Origin: Gemmata palustris | GTDB taxonomy: Bacteria; Planctomycetota; Planctomycetia; Gemmatales; Gemmataceae | Direction of reading: 5' to 3' | DNA: 64,000 bases | Assembly (NCBI RefSeq): GCF_017939745.1 | Contig: NZ_JAGKQQ010000001.1 | Coordinates: 8,137,299 to 8,201,298, forward strand | In this document: positions 44,581 through 52,835 of the stretch, piece by piece | Layout of the letters: every line of letters begins with the position of its first letter | Numbering within the stretch: the stretch's first letter is position 1 | Program-made: the position numbers and the translations under genes | The notes under the pieces: model-generated | Database searches by the model: none | The model's input: the letters and a program-made list of their open reading frames with translations, nothing else | What the model was told of the DNA's origin: nothing

Positions 44581-44622
44581 ATCCTGTCAAAATTCTTCTT
44601 GCTCTTATACCGGCCGTTCGCC

Positions 44623-45201
44623 ATGTTTTGGGACCTCTTCACATCGCGTTCGATCGTGTGCGTCGAGCCTGTGAGCGTCGTGCGCGCGGAGCCGCGCCCG
44701 CTCGCGATCATGCCCGGATCGTTTAACCCGCTGCACCACGGGCACACCGGGCTGGCCGCGGTCGCGTCCGCGCGCCTCGGCGTGGAGGTGCATTTCGAGT
44801 TGTCGATCAGTAATGCGGACAAGCCCGAGTTGCCGCGTGAGGAAGTGGAGCGCCGGGTGTCGCAGTTCGCGGGCGTCGCGCCGGTGTGGGTCACGCGCGC
44901 GGCGGCGTTCGAGAAGAAGGCCGATCTCTTTCCCGGGGCCGCGTTCGTGTTGGGCTGGGACACCGCGATTCGCGTAATCGATCCGAAGTATTACGGTGGG
45001 GAACCCGGGCGCGATGCCGCGCTACGCAAGTTGCTGGTGCGCGGGTGCCGGCTCGTGATCGGCGGCCGGGTAGATGCCGCGGGCACGTTCCGCGTGTGGG
45101 ACGAAGGAGGATTGCTCGCGGAGTTCGCGGACCTGTTCGTACCGCTGACCGAGGCTGATTTCCGGGTCGATGTGTCGAGTACCGAACTGCGCCGGAAATG
45201 A
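44623..45201 (+). CDS. Cytidylyltransferase-like (NadD-like) nucleotidyltransferase
   Basis: A 192-residue protein with the HxGH nucleotidyltransferase signature in IMPGSFNPLHHGHTGLAAVA, and an ISNADKPELP segment as in NadD/CoaD relatives. FVLGWDTAIRVIDPKYYGG follows. It would transfer a nucleotide to a phosphorylated substrate; which one is unclear. The start is uncertain: the ATG at 44623 directly abuts a fragment of the 29-bp repeat and lies only 42 bp from the second IS. I recall longer planctomycete relatives that carry an N-terminal CinA-like domain; here that half is absent, so a truncation is possible. Confidence 0.72.
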   Translation: MFWDLFTSRSIVCVEPVSVVRAEPRPLAIMPGSFNPLHHGHTGLAAVASARLGVEVHFELSISNADKPELPREEVERRVSQFAGVAPVWVTRAAAFEKKADLFPGAAFVLGWDTAIRVIDPKYYGGEPGRDAALRKLLVRGCRLVIGGRVDAAGTFRVWDEGGLLAEFADLFVPLTEADFRVDVSSTELRRK

Positions 45202-45203
45202 GA

Positions 45204-45229
45204 ACGGCCGCCCGTTTTGGGGCGGCCGT
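45204..45229. terminator. Bidirectional terminator hairpin
   Basis: ACGGCCGCCC pairs with GGGCGGCCGT around a GTTTTG loop, just after the nucleotidyltransferase stop and 17 bp before the stop of the convergent gene. T runs are weak on both sides. Confidence 0.65.
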
Positions 45230-45246
45230 CGCGTTCGTTCTTCAAA

Positions 45247-46617
45247 TCACTTACCAAGTTTGACGGGCAGGATGAGATCTTTCGCGGGGCGCTTCAGGTT
45301 TTCTTTCAACTGGTACCAGCCGAATTTGACGAACGCGGCCGACCGCTTTTCCTCGGACGTGAAGGCGTACTGGCCGAACCCGGCCGGCGTCGGGGTGAAG
45401 TTCTGGTGCGGCTGGGTCTCGAACCCGTAGTCCTTCATGTTCTGGCCCGCCTGGGTGATTAAGAACGCGAAGGCCACGTCGCGCAGCGTGACCGTGTGCG
45501 TGTCCGCGACGCCGCCGTTGAGGTTCCGCTGGAACCAGACCTGCGTGACCATCGCGTCGCTGCCCACGGCGGTTAATTTGTCGGGGTTCTCGCCCTTCTT
45601 GAACGCGCCCGGGTAGTCCCCCACCCGCACCTCGTTCTTCATGATCGCCTTGAGGAACGCGCCCTCTTCTTTGGGGCGCTGTTGGATCAAGTAAATGAGC
45701 GCCTGGCCCTTGGCGTACCCGGGCACGGTGTCGATCAGCACGATGCGCCGGAGCAGTGGCATCGATTCCGGGAACTGCTTCAGGTTGCCGTTGCTGAGCA
45801 AGTAGACGAGCTGGGCCAGGTCCGCGGGGTCGTCGCGGCTGCCGAGCCACCGACCCACAATGGTCTTGTACACTTCGGCGTGCGGCCCGGTGCCATTGAG
45901 CGCGGTCATCGAGGCGCTGCTCTGCTGGAGCAGTGTGACCCCGCTCACCTGGTTCCACTGGATCGTGGTGCGCGGGATGAACTCGTAGGGGATCACGGAC
46001 TCGGCGAACAGCACCGCGGCGAGGTCCGCCAGGCTCGGTTGCTTCGGCGGAGTGGGGCGGCTGCCGCCGACGAACTGGCGCTGGATCATGTCGCTGAACA
46101 AGGTGTTGCGGCGGTCGGAAACCGCGCGCCCGCCCTCGGCGTTGCCCCGGTCCATCGCGGCGAACATGTCCAGGTTGTACGGCGATTTGAGGATCTCGAC
46201 GAAAAGTTCGCGGGCCTTCGGGCTAGTGCCCAGGCCCTTGCGGTACGTCTTCAAGCCGGGCAGGTCGTGGTCGAACTTCCCGTCCTTGTCTTCGAGGAAC
46301 GTGTCAATCCGGGCCTTCAAGTCGTCGGACTCGGCCTTCGGTAGCAGCCGGGTCGCACGGGCGCGAATTTCCGGGTCCGCCTCGGTGGTCACGCCTTCGA
46401 CGAGGGCTTGTTTGGCGAACCGGCCCATCTTGGCGAGTTCGCCCTGCGCGTCTTCGCGGTCGCGGTAGTTCTCGCTCCCCATCCGGCGGACGAGTTCGCG
46501 TGCTTTGGACACTTCTTGCGGTGGGATCTCGAGGGTCTTCGGGTCCGGGGAGGCGCCGAGCGCCGGGACCGACGCGAACACCCCGCACACCAACAGCATC
46601 ACTCGGAGCCGACTCAT
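45247..46617 (-). CDS. Exported protein, tandem paralog 1
   Basis: A 456-residue protein with a signal peptide (MSRLRVMLLVCGVFASVPALG). SPDPKTLEIPPQEVSKARELVRRMGSENYRDREDAQGEL and the following GRFAKQALVEGVTTEADPEIRARATRLLP are HEAT-like. Its first 150 residues match the next gene (46752-47993) closely (SPDPKSL...LSKARELVQKLGSE; ADPEIR/PDPEIRSR). The C-terminal part has no recognised motif. It is probably periplasmic or envelope-associated. Function unknown. Confidence 0.75.
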   Translation of the reverse strand: MSRLRVMLLVCGVFASVPALGASPDPKTLEIPPQEVSKARELVRRMGSENYRDREDAQGELAKMGRFAKQALVEGVTTEADPEIRARATRLLPKAESDDLKARIDTFLEDKDGKFDHDLPGLKTYRKGLGTSPKARELFVEILKSPYNLDMFAAMDRGNAEGGRAVSDRRNTLFSDMIQRQFVGGSRPTPPKQPSLADLAAVLFAESVIPYEFIPRTTIQWNQVSGVTLLQQSSASMTALNGTGPHAEVYKTIVGRWLGSRDDPADLAQLVYLLSNGNLKQFPESMPLLRRIVLIDTVPGYAKGQALIYLIQQRPKEEGAFLKAIMKNEVRVGDYPGAFKKGENPDKLTAVGSDAMVTQVWFQRNLNGGVADTHTVTLRDVAFAFLITQAGQNMKDYGFETQPHQNFTPTPAGFGQYAFTSEEKRSAAFVKFGWYQLKENLKRPAKDLILPVKLGK

Positions 46618-46751
46618 GTGTTGCCCTCAACGCACTTTCTGGCCGCCCGCGCGTTCCAAGTCACTGTTAAGAATGACGCATCAGGGGTGCTGCGCCAACC
46701 ACAATTCGGCGCGCGCGCTATCCCTTATTAGTTCAGACGCGGACCCCCGGC

Positions 46752-47993
46752 TCACGGATTCTTCTCGCGCCACGTCTTCCACTTCTCGGCCGCGTCTTTC
46801 CGCTTGTCTTCGGGGATGCTGAACCGGGTGTAACTGATCGACGTCGTCGCGCTCCCCTTGAGGCGGTCCTCGATGCCGTAGTCCTCGACCTTCTGCCCCG
46901 TGATGAGCACCGCGGCGGCCAGCGCCATGTCGCCCACCGTGATCGTCGTGCGGACCAAATTTCCGCCGACGTTGGTGGTGATTGTTGTGACGACCGCCGC
47001 GTCGCCGATGAACTTCTCGATCGCCGGGAGGTGCTCTTTGGACTGCAACCGGACGAGGGCGGCGAACGCCTGCCCGCGGTAAACCGCCGGGGCGCCCGCG
47101 GCGCCGAGCAGGCGCACGGCCATCCGCCCCACGGCGTCGTTGTTCTGAGTGTTGGTCGCGAGGTTGAGTGCCGAATACATCTCGTAGGGATCGGTGCGCG
47201 AGTCGAACCAGGCGATCAGCACCGTCCTCAGTGCGTTCGAGCGGTCGTCGGTGCCCCGGGCGGCTTGTGCGATGCCCGAGGAGGTCAGCACGCTCGTGAA
47301 GAGGCTGTTCCGGGCACCTTTAAACGGAACTTGCGAGTCCGCGAACATGACGACCGCGACTTCCATCACGCTCGGGTTCCGCGGGGCGACGCCCCCGACG
47401 CGGGGGTACTTCGCGTAGTACAGGTCCTGCTTCATGGCCGCGATTTCCGTGCCGAGATCGCTCGCGCCGGACCCGAGGGCCGTGAGCAACTTGCGCCCGC
47501 CGGGGGCATTGAGGAACTCGACGAACAGTTCGCGCGCGGCCCGGTCGGTGGTGGTCCCGGGCCGGGTGGCCCAGGTCCAACCGAACATCGACCACTCGCC
47601 CCGCGCGACCGCGCGCAACTTGTTCCAGCCGGGGAGGTCGTGCTCGTACTTGCCGTCCGTGTCGGCCAGGAACGTATCGAGCCGGGCCTTCATTTCGAGG
47701 ACGTTGGCCCGCGGGAGCAGCGAACGGGACCGGGAGCGGATTTCGGGGTCCGGGTCGCTGCTCGCGCCGTCCTGCAGCGCGGTGCGGGCCGTGCGGCCCA
47801 TTGCGACCAGGGTGCGCTCCGCGTCCTCGCGATCGAAGAAGGTTTCGCTCCCGAGCTTCTGGACGAGTTCGCGGGCTTTCGACAGTTCTTCTTGGGGCAC
47901 CGTCAGCGACTTCGGATCGGGCGACGGCGGGACCGCCGTCGCGGGGCCGACGAGAGCGAGTACAGCGGCAAGGGTAGGAACGGCACGCAGCAT
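46752..47993 (-). CDS. Exported protein, tandem paralog 2
   Basis: A 413-residue protein with a signal peptide (MLRAVPTLAAVLALVGPATA) and the same HEAT-like N-terminal half as the gene at 45247: PDPKSLTVPQEELSKARELV, KLGSETFFDREDAERTLVAM, LLPRANVLEMKARLDTFLAD. The rest has diverged. The two genes are in the same direction, 134 bp apart, and probably arose by duplication. This one is upstream in transcription. Function unknown. Confidence 0.75.
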   Translation of the reverse strand: MLRAVPTLAAVLALVGPATAVPPSPDPKSLTVPQEELSKARELVQKLGSETFFDREDAERTLVAMGRTARTALQDGASSDPDPEIRSRSRSLLPRANVLEMKARLDTFLADTDGKYEHDLPGWNKLRAVARGEWSMFGWTWATRPGTTTDRAARELFVEFLNAPGGRKLLTALGSGASDLGTEIAAMKQDLYYAKYPRVGGVAPRNPSVMEVAVVMFADSQVPFKGARNSLFTSVLTSSGIAQAARGTDDRSNALRTVLIAWFDSRTDPYEMYSALNLATNTQNNDAVGRMAVRLLGAAGAPAVYRGQAFAALVRLQSKEHLPAIEKFIGDAAVVTTITTNVGGNLVRTTITVGDMALAAAVLITGQKVEDYGIEDRLKGSATTSISYTRFSIPEDKRKDAAEKWKTWREKNP

Positions 47994-48202
47994 GAACGTC
48001 CCTCGGCAGCTTAATTGGAGAGGCGAAACTAAAAAGGCGGCGGGATCGGCCGGAGGGGGACGCGCGGTGAGGGCGCGATGAGAGCCCCGGCAGACTCGAA
48101 ATTATATCGGACGAACAGCCGCCTGTCGATTAGTCGCCGATTTTCTGAGATCGTATCGGCCGACGCGCCCCGTTTTGATACTCCGTGACTTCGGAGGTTC
48201 CA

Positions 48203-48703
48203 ATGCCCGATGCCGATCCGCTCGCGCTCGTCGAAACCGCGCTCCGCGACCTGGCGGTGGCCTACCCTGGGGCCACGGAAGACTTTCCGTGGGGGCACCG
48301 GGCGATCAAGGTGAAGGCGAAAATCTTCCTGATCCTGGCCCTGAATGAAGGCAAGTTGTCGGTCACGATGAAACTGCCCGATTCGGGCCGGTACGCGCTG
48401 ACGCAGCGGTACGCGCGGCCGACCGGCTACGGATTGGGCAAGAGCGGCTGGGTGACATGTACGTTCCACCCCACGGACGAACCGCCGATGGACCTGCTCG
48501 AAGAGTGGGTCGATGAGAGCTACCGCACGATCGCGCCGAAGAAGCTCGTTCTCGCGCTGAACGCCCGGCTCGGGGGCGCGGAGCCGCCGCTAGCGCCGCC
48601 CGCGTCGCCCCCACCACCGCCACCGGTTGCGAAGAAATCAGCGCCTGCCGCCAAGAAGCCGAAGGCCGCTCGCAAACCCGCGAAGCCGCGGAAGAAGACG
48701 TGA
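48203..48703 (+). CDS. YjbR/MmcQ family protein with basic tail
   Basis: A 166-residue protein. Residues about 1-115 fit the YjbR (CyaY-like) fold: LVETALRDLAVAYPGATEDF, PWGHRAIKVKAKIFLILALNEG, SVTMKLPDS and SGWVTCTF. The last 50 residues are Ala/Pro/Lys-rich (KKSAPAAKKPKAARKPAKPR), like histone-H1-type tails, and would bind nucleic acid loosely. The ATG at 48203 is preferred because GGAGG lies five bases before it; an upstream GTG is possible. It is alone between empty gaps. Function unknown. Confidence 0.83.
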   Translation: MPDADPLALVETALRDLAVAYPGATEDFPWGHRAIKVKAKIFLILALNEGKLSVTMKLPDSGRYALTQRYARPTGYGLGKSGWVTCTFHPTDEPPMDLLEEWVDESYRTIAPKKLVLALNARLGGAEPPLAPPASPPPPPPVAKKSAPAAKKPKAARKPAKPRKKT

Positions 48704-48899
48704 ACCGCTTGCGATTCTGCTTTCCGGCCCCGTGGGGCATTGGATAATAGTCCAAAGCAACCCTGGGTTCTGGAGCCGGCGAGGTCGAATGGGCCGAATC
48801 GTATTTGTGTGATCGCGCCACACACACCCGATCCCAGGTTTCGGTCAGGGGCATTATCCGCCGCCCCGTTGGGGCGAAGAAACACCCGAGGAGCCGGTC

Positions 48900-50081
48900 A
48901 TGGCGTTCGATCCCGTCAAGTTGGCCGAAGACACCGAAGCGTTCTGCCAGGAAGTGCGCCCGGCCGAGGAACTGGCTTACGCGGAGCGGAAGTTCAACGA
49001 TCAGGTGGTGCCGCTCGCGAAGAAGTACAACCTGCTCGGCATGAACGTCCACCCCGAGTACGGCGGGCGTGGTGCTGACGCGGTGAACTACTTCAAGGCC
49101 CTCGCACGCATCGGGCGCGAGGGGACCACCGTCCGCACGTTCTTCTCGGGGCACCTCAGCATCGGGGCGTACCCGATCCAGACGTGGGGCAGCGAGCAAC
49201 TCAAGCAGAAGTACCTCCCCGCGGCGTCGCGCGGAGACAAGGTGCTCGCGTTCGGGCTCACCGAACCGGACGCGGGGAGCAACCCCCGCGAAATGACCAC
49301 CACCTTCGTCAAGAAGGGCGACGGCTACGTTCTCAACGGCGTGAAGTACCTCATCTCGAACGGCGGGATCGCGCACGCGGTCATCGCGTTCGGGTACCCG
49401 GAGGGGAAGGTCGGGACGGGGCGCATTTCGGCGTTCGTCGTAGACACGAGCGCGAAGGGTTTCGAGGCCGAGAGCTTTGCCGCGAACGCGAAAATGGGGA
49501 TGCCCACGTCCAACACCGCGATGTTCGAGATGCACGACGTCGTCGTGCCGGCCGAAAACCTGTTGGGTGCCGAAGGGGACGGGTTCCGGGTCGCGATGGG
49601 CACACTCGTGAGCGGTCGGCTCAGCGTGGCTGCGGGCTGTTTGGGCGTGATCGAGGACTGTCTCGCGGAAGTGATCGAGTACTCGAAGATGCGGAAGCAG
49701 CACGGCAAGGAGATCGCGCGCCACCAACTCGTGCAGGACCACATCGCGCACATTGAAATGGACCGCGTCGCGAGCGAGTCGATGGTGCTCCGCGCGGCCG
49801 CGATGAAGGACCAGTCCGCGGCGGCCCCGGGGGACAAGGATTTGCTGCGTCAGGCGGACTTGCTCGCGGCCCAGGCAAAGTTCTTTGCAACGAACGCCGC
49901 GTGGGACGCGGCCGACCGCGCGGTCCAGGTGTTCGGCGGGCGCGGGTGGAGCACGCTCTACCGCCCCGGTCGGCACCTCACGGACGTTCGCGTGTGCCGC
50001 ATTTATGAGGGCACCGACGAAATCCTGAAGCTGAAGATCGCAGCCGCGGTACTGGGCAAAGAGTGGGAAGCGTTTAAGTAG
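48900..50081 (+). CDS. Acyl-CoA dehydrogenase
   Basis: A 393-residue FAD enzyme introducing a double bond into an acyl-CoA. Family regions: LLGMNVHPEYGGRGADAVNY; AFGLTEPDAGSNPREM and NGVKYLISNGGIAHAVIAFG; VSGRLSVAAGCLGVIEDCLA; VQVFGGRGWSTLYRPGRHLTDVRV; and CRIYEGTDEILKLKIAA, where Glu in YEGT is the usual catalytic base of short/medium-chain types. Substrate chain length cannot be read. It is alone in its direction, with repeats downstream. RBS: GAGGAGCCGGTC before the ATG. Confidence 0.93.
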   Translation: MAFDPVKLAEDTEAFCQEVRPAEELAYAERKFNDQVVPLAKKYNLLGMNVHPEYGGRGADAVNYFKALARIGREGTTVRTFFSGHLSIGAYPIQTWGSEQLKQKYLPAASRGDKVLAFGLTEPDAGSNPREMTTTFVKKGDGYVLNGVKYLISNGGIAHAVIAFGYPEGKVGTGRISAFVVDTSAKGFEAESFAANAKMGMPTSNTAMFEMHDVVVPAENLLGAEGDGFRVAMGTLVSGRLSVAAGCLGVIEDCLAEVIEYSKMRKQHGKEIARHQLVQDHIAHIEMDRVASESMVLRAAAMKDQSAAAPGDKDLLRQADLLAAQAKFFATNAAWDAADRAVQVFGGRGWSTLYRPGRHLTDVRVCRIYEGTDEILKLKIAAAVLGKEWEAFK

Positions 50082-50120
50082 CAGAGGGCTCGGGCGAGCG
50101 GAATGTGTGGCCCATGCTTT

Positions 50121-50230
50121 CATGAAGTGTGGTCCGCTCGCTCCGCTCGCTCCGCGAGCGGTTAACGGGTAGCCGGAACCCGTCGCCCGTGGAGATCGCT
50201 TTTAGTGTGGTCCGCTCGCTCCGCGAGCGG
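50121..50230 (+). repeat. CGCTCGCTCCGCGAGCGG repeats, left side
   Basis: CATGAAGTGTGGTCCGCTCG... (50121-50164) and a shorter copy AGTGTGGTCCGCTCGCTCCG... (50204-50230) in direct orientation. The first has an extra CGCTCGCTC unit. An inverted copy lies at 50784-50818, so the frameshifted gene between them is bracketed. Confidence 0.85.
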
Positions 50231-50338
50231 AGTCGGGCGGACGTGGTGCCCCAATTAGGGCAACTGCGGGTTCCAGTTCGGTGAATGCTCCCTCGGTAAC
50301 TCCCGGGTACATGACCCACCGGAATCAGAGGTGTGACG

Positions 50339-50753
50339 ATGACCGAGTCACAGCACCTGGAATTGGTCGATACGGCCGGGACCGCCATCTCTGCCGTGGT
50401 GGTCGTCTCGGAGCGGGAGGATGAGTTCGACGTGCGAATCCAGTGGTTGGGGCGGGAGGTGTCTGCGTCCGGGGGGCGACGCCTTCGCGGCCCTGTGCGC
50501 GGCTCGGGAACAGCTGTCGGCTTTCGGGCTGACGCCGAAATGCTACGGGGCGTGCCGCAACTTGGTGGTATCGGGGATGGCGTCCGAGATGGGTGGCGGG
50601 TTGGCCGGGTATCTGGTCCGGCTCGGCCAGCAGGCTCACATGTCGGACCTGGTCGAAATCTTCGACACCGGGCCAGATATGGACCTGGTGTCCGTGCCCG
50701 AGCAGCAGGAATTCAGGCTGGCGTGGTTTCGCTCGATCGGGTTGCCCGGCTAG
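50339..50753 (+). pseudogene. Hypothetical gene with frameshift at a G6 tract
   Basis: The gene starts MTESQHLELVDTAGTAISAVVVVSE and reads through VRIQWLGREVSASGG to a run of six G at 50470-50475. After it the sensible protein lies in another frame: GDAFAALCAAREQLSAFGLT, then VVSGMASEMGGGLAGYLVRL, to GLPG and a stop at 50751-50753. One extra G explains the shift. The repaired protein would be about 137 residues; no family recognised. It may be a decayed gene, a slippage site or a sequencing error. The ATG at 50339 follows AGAGGTGTGACG. Confidence 0.65.
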
Positions 50754-50783
50754 GGAGTGCTCCCGGAACGGGACTGGACTCAG

Positions 50784-50818
50784 TAACCGCTCGCGGAGCG
50801 AGCGGACCACACTTCATG
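50784..50818 (-). repeat. CGCTCGCTCCGCGAGCGG repeat, right inverted copy
   Basis: The reverse complement of the left copy at 50121-50164, minus its extra nine-base unit. The pair could form a long-range hairpin around the intervening gene. Confidence 0.85.
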
Positions 50819-50885
50819 CAAGACCACGGAACCGCGGTTCCGCTTCTTTGTGGTTGCGGCTCGTTAATGCGCCGAACGAAAGTGA

Positions 50886-51587
50886 TTAGTGACTGTGAGC
50901 CAGTGACTTGCCGGTGATTTGTTCCATGATCCAGCGGTTCGCGTCGCCGAGCATTTCGGGCGGGGCGCGGTGCGACGTCGCGTAGCGGTTCACGCGAACA
51001 GTCGAGCCGGAGCGCGTGAGTTGCGCGGCCGCGCGCCGGGCCTCGGCGACCGGCACCACCGGGTTCGCGGTGCCGTGCCCGATCAGCACGCGGAGCGTGT
51101 TCGCGGCCAAGCGGCCCTTCGGCAGCCGGCCGTTCAGTGCGACGACGCCGGCCACACGGGTGCCCATCGACAGGCCCAGGCGGTACGCGGCGGTGGCCCC
51201 CTCGCCGGTGCCGACGAGGAACACGCGGTCGGCGTGAACGCTGAACTGGTTCATCACGTAAGCGAGCGCGGCCCTCGTTCCCGGGTCCGCTTTCCCCTCG
51301 GTCCAGCCGAACGCCGGTCGGCCGTCCGCGCGGCAACCGAGCTTGACCGGCCCGCGGAGACACAACACGATGTAGTTGCGCCGACTCAGTTGGGGTACGA
51401 GCCGGACCGAGTGCTCTTCGCACTCGCCCTCGGCGTGGAACAGCACCACGAGCGGGTACGCGTACTTCGGCTGGTAGTCGGTCGGTAAATACACGCGAAC
51501 CGGGCGATCCGTCGCCGGCGCCAAAACGGCCGAGCGGAACCCTTCGGTCGGGTGCTCGACGGTGCGGTGAGGTTTGGTAGCCGGCAT
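50886..51587 (-). CDS. Alpha/beta-hydrolase-fold protein lacking the usual catalytic residues
   Basis: A 233-residue protein with the fold pattern of phospholipase/carboxylesterases: VRVYLPTDYQPKYAYPLVVLFHAEGECEE, then YVMNQFSVHADRVFLVGTGEGATAAYRLGL. The nucleophile elbow reads GTGEG where GxSxG is expected, and the acid loop reads HGTANPVVPV with Asn where Asp is usual. A His (TSHRAPPEML) remains. It may therefore be a non-catalytic binding protein or use other residues. The ATG at 51587 is used because longer versions add non-family residues. No signal peptide. Confidence 0.8.
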   Translation of the reverse strand: MPATKPHRTVEHPTEGFRSAVLAPATDRPVRVYLPTDYQPKYAYPLVVLFHAEGECEEHSVRLVPQLSRRNYIVLCLRGPVKLGCRADGRPAFGWTEGKADPGTRAALAYVMNQFSVHADRVFLVGTGEGATAAYRLGLSMGTRVAGVVALNGRLPKGRLAANTLRVLIGHGTANPVVPVAEARRAAAQLTRSGSTVRVNRYATSHRAPPEMLGDANRWIMEQITGKSLAHSH

Positions 51588-52018
51588 GGTCAATCCAATG
51601 ATCCGGTTAGGTGATCCCGGCGGGCTTGGGACCGCCCGGGAGCCGAACACACCGCGGGTCCGAATTCGTTGGACCCGCGAGTCGATTCGCGACAACTCTA
51701 CGTTGGGTGCGGAGCACATTCAAGCGACCCTCGCAGCCGAGTTGAATCAAAATGGCGAGTTTCTCAGGTTCGCCGCGCGGTTGCTCCGGCTGCGCTATAT
51801 GCAGTGGAATAGGGAATCTGGGTCGGGTCAACAGGCGGGTCAATGTAAGAAAGAAAATCCGCCCCAAACGATCCCGCGCAGCGCGGCGCATTCGCGCCAC
51901 TCGCGCAGTACGGCGCATTCGCGCAGCGCGTCATAAACGTGCGCGTCCCGGGATCAACGAGTGCCCGGACCCGGGTTCGGATCACTTCCGTTTCTCGCAT
52001 TCTTGAACCCCGTTGCCC
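51588..52018. other. Non-coding gap with short direct repeat
   Basis: No gene is supported. CGGCGCATTCGCGC occurs at 51885-51898 and again at 51911-51924, a 26-bp direct repeat of unknown meaning. Nothing else was recognised. Confidence 0.45.
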
Positions 52019-52702
52019 TCAAACTTTTCCCAGCAGCCCCTTCTCTTCCAAATACTTCAGCACGAGCGCGACGCCCTGTTCCACTGTTTGCGCGGTCGCG
52101 TCGAAGGTGAGTTCCGGCTCCACCGGCGGTTCGTAGGGGTCATCGATGCCCGTGAACCCCGCGCTCTTCCCGGTCCCGACCGTGGCACGGGCCTGCTTGT
52201 ACAGCCCCTTCGGGTCGCGCTGTTCGCAGGTCTCGATCGGGGTGTTCACGTACACCTCGATGAACGGGATGGCCCCGGTCTTGTTCTGCTCGTGGGCCTT
52301 GCGTGCCGCGTCGCGGTCCTTGCGGTACGGGCTGATGAAGCTCGTGAGCGCGAACAGCCCCGCGTCCGCGAACAGCTTCGCGACTTCCCCGATGCGGCGG
52401 ACGTTTTCCTCGCGATCGGCGGCAGAGAATCCCAAGCCGAACCGCTGCGCCTGCTCCTCACCGTACCCGCGGGTGTCGGCCAGAATTTTCGGCCCGGCGT
52501 TCAACCCGAGCCGAACGTTGTCCCCGTCCAGGGCGTAGGCCGCGTGCCCGCGCTGGATGAGCACCTGTTCGAGCGCCATCGCCAGCGTGGACTTGCCCGA
52601 ACCCGATAGCCCCGTGAACCATAGAGTCGCTCCGGTTTGTTTCAGGAGCTTCGATCGTTCCTCACGCGCGACCGTACCGGTGTGAAAGAAAATGTTGGAC
52701 AT
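52019..52702 (-). CDS. cysC: Adenylylsulfate kinase
   Basis: A 227-residue kinase that phosphorylates APS to PAPS. Walker [17 protein letters not shown], the substrate region [37 protein letters not shown] and the FISPYRKDR mobile-lid motif are all present. [26 protein letters not shown] is typical. It is a stand-alone kinase, not fused to a sulfurylase. PAPS may feed sulfotransferases, since the reductase in this window looks APS-specific. The start at 52702 follows unremarkable sequence. Confidence 0.94.
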   Translation of the reverse strand: MSNIFFHTGTVAREERSKLLKQTGATLWFTGLSGSGKSTLAMALEQVLIQRGHAAYALDGDNVRLGLNAGPKILADTRGYGEEQAQRFGLGFSAADREENVRRIGEVAKLFADAGLFALTSFISPYRKDRDAARKAHEQNKTGAIPFIEVYVNTPIETCEQRDPKGLYKQARATVGTGKSAGFTGIDDPYEPPVEPELTFDATAQTVEQGVALVLKYLEEKGLLGKV

Positions 52703-52835
52703 CGTGTTCCGGTCTCAGCGCTCAGTTTTCAGCTTTCAGTTGTGAGCATTCGTAGCCCACCATTCGTTACAAGTTACGGAGTCGGAAAGGCGGAGTCAGC
52801 GCGAGTGCCGTGAACCGAAACCGCGAAAGAATTCG

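Larger units (their letters stand above)
43266..44598. repeat. GACAGGATTAAC inverted repeat interrupted by the second IS
   Basis: The arm GAAGAGTTTTGACAGGATTAAC-type sequence at 43266-43287 is the inverse (one mismatch in 22) of the sequence made by joining 43500-43507 to 44585-44598. The IS and a duplicated ATCC now split the second arm. Confidence 0.85.
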
